Source: Apiotrichum sp. Y4204
Taxonomy: Eukaryota; Basidiomycota; Tremellomycetes; Trichosporonales; Trichosporonaceae
Direction of reading: 5' to 3'
NCBI GenBank assembly: GCA_025531455.1
Contig: JAMYHL010000105.1
Span: 45,638 to 109,637 of the forward strand
DNA: 64,000 bases
Under the pieces are notes generated by a model. The model was not told the DNA's origin and searched no databases. It saw only the letters and a list, made by a program, of their open reading frames with translations. A program made the position numbers and the translations under genes. Of this stretch, positions 59,325 to 64,000 are shown one piece after another. Each line of letters begins with the position of its first letter. Positions within the stretch are counted from its first letter, which is position 1.

Positions 59325-60175
59325 ATGTCATCCGCTTCTAACAACATGAAGCGCAAGGTCGTAATCCTTGGATCCCCTTCAGTCGGTGCGTATGAGAACG
59401 TGGCAGTGCGCACATTGTGATTACGTCCGAGAGCTTCCCCGAAACGATTCCCGGTTCGAATGATCCAGACCGCGCTCGGGTTCCCCAGTGCGCAAGGTCT
59501 GGATGAAAAGTGGGGATAAACTGCTTTGATTCTGTCGACACAATTGATCACATTTTGTTACGTTCAAGTACTAATGACCAGGCAAAACGTCTCTCACTCA
59601 ACAGTTTGTGACTCCTCCGACGTACAACGACGCCTACTACCCGACAATTGAGGCCACTAGCCAGAAGGCAGTGAAGCACAAGGGCATCGAGTACACGTGT
59701 GAGATTGTCGACACTGCCGGACAGGTACGTTGCTCGGTATTTATGTGACGCTGACCAGTTAGGACGAGTTCACGCTCTTCCCAGCAAAGTACGCGCTCGG
59801 CGTTCACGGTTACATGCTCGTGTATTCCATCGCTTCGCGTCAGTCGTTTGACATGATCACTACGCTTCACGAGAAGATCCTTGACTCGAATGCTGCCGAT
59901 AAGGTGCCTTGCGTCATTGTTGGCCAGAAGTGCGACCTCGGAAATGAACGCCGGGTAACGACGGAGGAGGGCAAGGCTCTCGCCAAGAAGCTGAACGCCG
60001 CGTTCATCGAGTCGAGCGCAAGGGACAACAAGAATGTTGGTGAGTTAACGAGGATGAGACGGTGAACTTGACTGACTTTGTAGACGCCGCCTTCGACGCT
60101 CTTCTGGGCCAAATGCAGCAAGAGTACAACCCTGAGCCGGTCGCGAAGAAGAGCAGCTGGTGGCCCTTCAGTTAA
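59325..60175 (+). CDS. RHB1: Rheb-type small GTPase lacking a CAAX box
   Basis: Exons 59325-59385, 59582-59724, 59763-60039 and 60084-60175 give 190 aa. It matches Rheb along its length: P-loop GSPSVGKTS (18-26), switch I region with YYPTIEAT, switch II DTAGQDEFTLFPAKYA, HGYMLVYSIASRQSF, and G5 ESSARDN. Rheb activates TORC1 at the vacuole or endomembrane in response to nutrients. Two departures are visible. The G4 motif, normally NKxD, reads GQKCD. The C-terminus is KKSSWWPFS with no Cys, so there is no farnesylation CAAX box; neither reading past the stop nor shifting frame gives one. The first Arg of the Rheb P-loop is Pro. A Ras-like sister protein is the alternative call. Intron 1 is 196 nt. 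Confidence 0.85.
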
Positions 60176-60630
60176 ACGCTGGTTGTTCTTCATTCCACCT
60201 CATTCAAACCATCGCGTCCTGATTGTGTTCCAACTTCCACGTTTGATCCTATGTCTCGTGCCTCATCCCCAACCCAACATAGCGATCTACCGACCCCACC
60301 CATCATCGTACCACCCTGAACTCTGCTTCGTTATACTTTGTACCATACTCCCGCAGAGTGTCAGATCTCTGTGGGGATGTATCACCAGGGTTTATGGCCC
60401 TGATGCACTCACTTGCAAGCGAAGCATGTTCAGGAGTGTGTAGATGTGTGAGTTCGGTCGAAGTCGGTCCCTCGGAAAGCCTGAAAGAACATTGTGTACA
60501 TGAGTCAACTACACTTGACTTGCCACTGCGGAATGACGTTCTCGAATACAGCCGTCGCAGCCGCAACGCACAAGAAGACTTGCGTTGGGTCGTTGGGTGG
60601 AATAGTGAATATTACATGTTGTCCGGTCAT
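60176..60630. other. Convergent 3' intergenic region
   Basis: About 455 bp between RHEB (+) and SDHAF3 (-). An open frame on the plus strand crosses it but is antisense to SDHAF3 and shows no domain. Confidence 0.6.
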
Positions 60631-61486
60631 CTACTTCTGTTCCTCGGGCTTTGCGTCGGCCTTCGCCTCGGCCTCCCGCGCCGCGGCTTCAAGCTCCTCG
60701 GGGCTGGCGTCAGTCAATCTGCGATCTCCGTAAGATGTACTGCGCTTTCTGATCGCCTTGGTGCTCGCGGGGAGCCAGGGAAGGTACCAGAGGAGCGACC
60801 ATGCTCGTCCGTTTACTGTTTTGCGGATGACCCTCAGGGGTTGACCTTATCCCCTCCTCATCACCTCCTTGCACAAGCAGCTTTACGGCTGCACCATCGC
60901 ACAGAGAACTCACCTCTTCCACACATCCTTTGTAGAGTGCATGAGCTCGTAGAGCTGCCCGACCTGCTCGTTGTTGAGAGCGTCCATGACCTCGGTGTCG
61001 AGTTTCCGTCCCTTCCACGCCTGCCCCTCAGCCTCGAGTGCGGGCTCAAGCTGGTCGAGGTAGCTCTTCCACTGCGTGAGGAACGCCATGATGTGCAGCG
61101 GGTTGTCCGTGTCGCGCGTAAGACGGAACTCGGACTTGACGTACGCGTCGCCCATATACCGCATCTCAATCGGAAGCTTCCGGTGCGCCCGTAGAAGACG
61201 GCGGTAGAGCCTGGCGTTAGTAGGGATGAGAGTCACGCTGTTATGGAAAACCGGTTTAACAGCTCTAGATCATGAATCGCCTGTACCGATAAGAGGACGA
61301 CGCGATACAAGACTCCAAAGACTCGGAGAGTCTGGGAAAGCTGCTGGCGCGTCTATTCATCGGAGCTGGTCGTGTTCCGGTTAGCAGAGCAACTTACGGA
61401 ATGGGCGGCAGCACCTGTGCACTGGCCTGGGACAGTGTGAGCGGAATGCGGCTACTAGCCGCGGCGCGAGGGATGGTGGCGAACAT
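60631..61486 (-). CDS. SDHAF3: Succinate dehydrogenase assembly factor 3 (SDHAF3/Acn9), LYR protein
   Basis: Exons 61486-61398, 61237-60914 and 60718-60631 give 166 aa. The N-terminus [20 protein letters not shown] is a mitochondrial presequence (Arg/Ser/Ala-rich, no acid). The LYR motif is at 40-42 in [17 protein letters not shown], followed by [41 protein letters not shown], the standard Acn9 fold. SDHAF3 helps insert iron-sulphur clusters into Sdh2 in the matrix. The C-terminal 25 residues are an Ala/Glu/Lys extension ([23 protein letters not shown]) beyond the yeast protein. Introns are 160 and 195 nt, long compared with neighbours; both joins were fixed by frame and by the conserved [13 protein letters not shown] and WKRLTDA junctions. 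Confidence 0.88.
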
Positions 61487-64000
61487 CGTTTTGCTGAGGT
61501 AGAGAGGATCGTGTCGAGGGTAGAAATGTTCAACGATGGAGAGGTTCGATGTTCCAACTCTATTCAAATAAAGTCATGTATGATCCATCCGGCTGGTGCC
61601 GTTATGGCGTTTGGAGTAGTAGACCGCGTGTGATCCGCGCGATCCCCACGTCTTCGCTAGCTGAGAGCTCAGAGCCAATCGCCGGTCGCCAGATCACCAT
61701 CCACCAGTTAGCTGAAACGAGGAGCTACCGATCCGGTAGATCCTGGCCATCCTGGGTCTTGGGGGGCGCATTTGAAAAGGACACTGGTAAAGCTGGTATG
61801 CTGGGATTCAGGCACGCATTGATTTCCGAGTGACCCTTGCGTGCTGCGTGACCGCTCCGAGCACTTCATTTCGCGAGTCGCGAGTTGATTAGCTAATCTG
61901 GGCCTCTGGGATCTGGGAATTGCCAGGCCAATGCGGTCACAGGAATTGCGCGGATCTGCCGCGGATCTGCCGGCCCCGGACCGGACGATGGGCAGTACGA
62001 CACACGACGATCATACGTCCAACATGCCATCTAATGGTGTTGTTCACGGATCGCATATCGCATACATGGTGCATGGAGGCTGACCGGCTGGCGTGGACAG
62101 TCTTCCTTGAGCAATCACTCGCAAGCAATGCCGCTCGATAGCTCGAATCTGGATGGCGCAGAACTGGATCTCTGGATATCCTTTACCCCAGTATATCCGG
62201 GCTGTTTGAGCGGACTGTGCGAGCTCCGCCCAAGCTCATGATGTCGCATTCGGTTTTTCGAATTTTTATCTCGCGCATTCGAAAATCTTGATAAAGACAG
62301 AAGACCGATCTCGCCGCCGATCAGCGGCCGAGATGCGGACAAACTCTGCTCCGCTGAGCCCTAATTTAGCCATCGGCGTTCGGTATAGGGGCCGACAGGG
62401 TCGCTGATCGCGTCGCCTGGTGCCCCAGATTCGTTCGGCCATGGCCGTGCTAGACGTGGGCCGTGACCTCGATGCGATCCATTGTGCGCCGTATGCAACA
62501 TACTGTAATCCGGAATCAGGGGATAGCCTCCACACACACATAGAAGCGGAGGAGGAGTTGAGCACGGACGCCATTGCAGCGCAAGCGCAACTCTGCCTAG
62601 CCCTATCGTGACCTCCCTCACTCCGGCTTAGTTACTGCTCGAGCGGTCAGCCTTGCTCCCTGACTCCGTTCCTTTGCAACTTGCGCGATGCGGATGAATC
62701 AACGCGTCGCTGCTGATATTCCCATTGTCATAGCTATCGATGGTGTGCAGCTGAATTCTGGAATGAATGAAATAGGCGCAACAAGCGCAACACATCGTGT
62801 GATAGCGAGATGAGTTCCGCGGATCCGTGCTGGATGGCAATGCTGTGGCGGTTCCTGGGTCTCTGGAATTCGGGCATGTCGTGTCCGGCGCTGTCGAGCT
62901 CGACGCGATGGCAAAGCTGACTTCCGATAAGCACTTTTCCATTTACCAGTTCTGGGTTCTGGGCAGAGTCGCACGACGGACAGGGACGGCATAGAGCCAC
63001 CATGAGAGGGGTGAAACGCCCTGGTGAGTACCGTTGGGACCCCGGACATGAGAAAGCGAAACAGTGAATTGGCTCAGTCGGGTTGCTGATCCGGTGGTCG
63101 CCCACGTTCATCACTTGTTTTGACAACCTATGATCAACACATGCAACGTAATGAGGACAGAAGAAGGACAACATGGGACGCGCAAAACATTGCTTCTCAG
63201 CGTCGTAGTGGACGATGGCGCATGTGTGTCTCAGAATCTCAGGGATGATGATCGCGTGCAATGACGCATCAGCACTTTGTTTGTATAGCAACGAGTTGGC
63301 CAAGTAGAGGATGCAAGGGCACCCAGGGTCGGAGACATGATGGGCTCCAATTGCCCGCTACCGCCCCAATGAATGATGGGCAAGCCAGTGCACACAAATA
63401 GAACGCAGCTTGTCTGCTCAGTCGCGACCAGTGGTAGTCTTCTCGACGAACTTGTGGGTCGGGGCTTGCCATATGTGGTTCACCAACGTCCATTGAGTAA
63501 TCCGCTCGCTACTAGAGCCGTGGGTGTTCGCAGGTTCCATCGACCTCATGCCACCTTGCTTTGTCCGTGTCTGTCGTATCAGTGTGGGGCGCCGGGGCCA
63601 TCTTGCGGCCGGGCGACACGGTGGATCAGGTCGTTGGACCAGAGGCCAGGGGCCAGGGGCAACGCAGGGAATCGACCAGACAAGTCGGTTTAAGGCGGCT
63701 TAGGCTACAGGCGCACAGGCGCATACCGATGTCCACACGCGCCACGCGCCACACTACTGTTCTGCGTGCGTGCAATCGCGCTGCGCGATGCGCATGATCA
63801 ATCCGATCCGGGCCTGGTTGCTTCTTTTCCTTGGAAAAAAAGGGGCGGGGTGACTCTCCCACGGTCAATGATGATGATTCCTGAGCACCTGAGCATCAAT
63901 CACAATGAGTGGTCTTGCTCCCTTCCCCCACCCATTCTCGGCCGTGATTTGGCACTTAGCTGTGCAGCTGGCATTTGCAGGCAAAGTGCGAGGGAGAGCC
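61487..64000. other. Gene-free right end of the window
   Basis: About 2.5 kb. The first 100 bp is the SDHAF3 promoter. The remainder has only short overlapping open frames with no domain or splice pattern, and lower C-richness than the genes. No repeat element, tRNA or transposon motif is recognised. Confidence 0.55.

Noticed and set aside
60719..60913. GTGATGA and CTGA in the SDHAF3 second intron, suggesting a C/D snoRNA
   Set aside because: The two boxes are only about 20 nt apart, there is no second CTGA near the far end, and no terminal stem is visible.
1..64000. Search for LTRs, terminal inverted repeats, CRISPR-like arrays, rRNA and telomeric repeats
   Set aside because: None could be supported by eye; decayed elements would need an alignment search against a repeat library.

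Overview
This window looks like a chromosome segment from a basidiomycete yeast, most likely Tremellomycetes and possibly Trichosporonales (Cutaneotrichosporon, Apiotrichum or Vanrija type). The evidence is protein-coding genes with several short introns (mostly 35-60 nt, GTGAGT/GTAAGT donors, CTGAC/CTAAC branch sites), C-rich exons, CT/CA-rich leaders, and a gene set that is plainly fungal (histone H2A/H2B pair, Rheb, Zn2Cys6 regulator, NADH-GOGAT, cytochrome b5-fused acyl-CoA dehydrogenase). The species call is inference from gene character, not from a marker gene. I see no prokaryotic operon, virus, CRISPR array, rRNA, confident tRNA or intact transposon.

I rebuilt 19 protein genes by joining exons in frame; every model below sums to a whole number of codons. 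From left to right: a gene-free left end (1-3116); acyl-CoA dehydrogenase (-); bestrophin-like channel (-); METTL16-type RNA methyltransferase (+); G3BP/Bre5-like RNA-binding protein (-); proteasome subunit Rpn12 (+); IMPACT-family protein (+); AIFM2/FSP1-like oxidoreductase (+); divergent histone H2B (-)/H2A (+) pair; Utp8/NOL11-like protein (-); F-box/RCC1 protein (+); Zn2Cys6 transcription factor (-); secreted aspartic protease (+); large alpha/beta hydrolase (-); a 6.7 kb gene desert; glutamate synthase GLT1 (+); Nsa1/WDR74 (-); AP-3 mu subunit (+); a 4.3 kb gene-poor stretch; Rheb GTPase (+); SDHAF3/Acn9 (-); and a 2.5 kb gene-free right end.

Most genes are unrelated housekeeping genes and do not form a pathway. 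Loose themes are ribosome biogenesis (Nsa1, Utp8-like), RNA biology (METTL16, G3BP-like), nitrogen and growth control (GLT1, Rheb, IMPACT family), and mitochondrial or redox metabolism (acyl-CoA dehydrogenase, FSP1-like, SDHAF3).

I did not find a clear new multi-gene system. The points most worth a second look are at gene level: a Rheb protein without a CAAX box and with an altered G4 motif; a GOGAT whose only usable start Met sits directly before the catalytic Cys; an 11-nt microexon coding the conserved ANR motif in METTL16; a run of introns that seem to use AAG rather than an earlier CAG acceptor; and a 20-bp perfect palindrome in the histone promoter.
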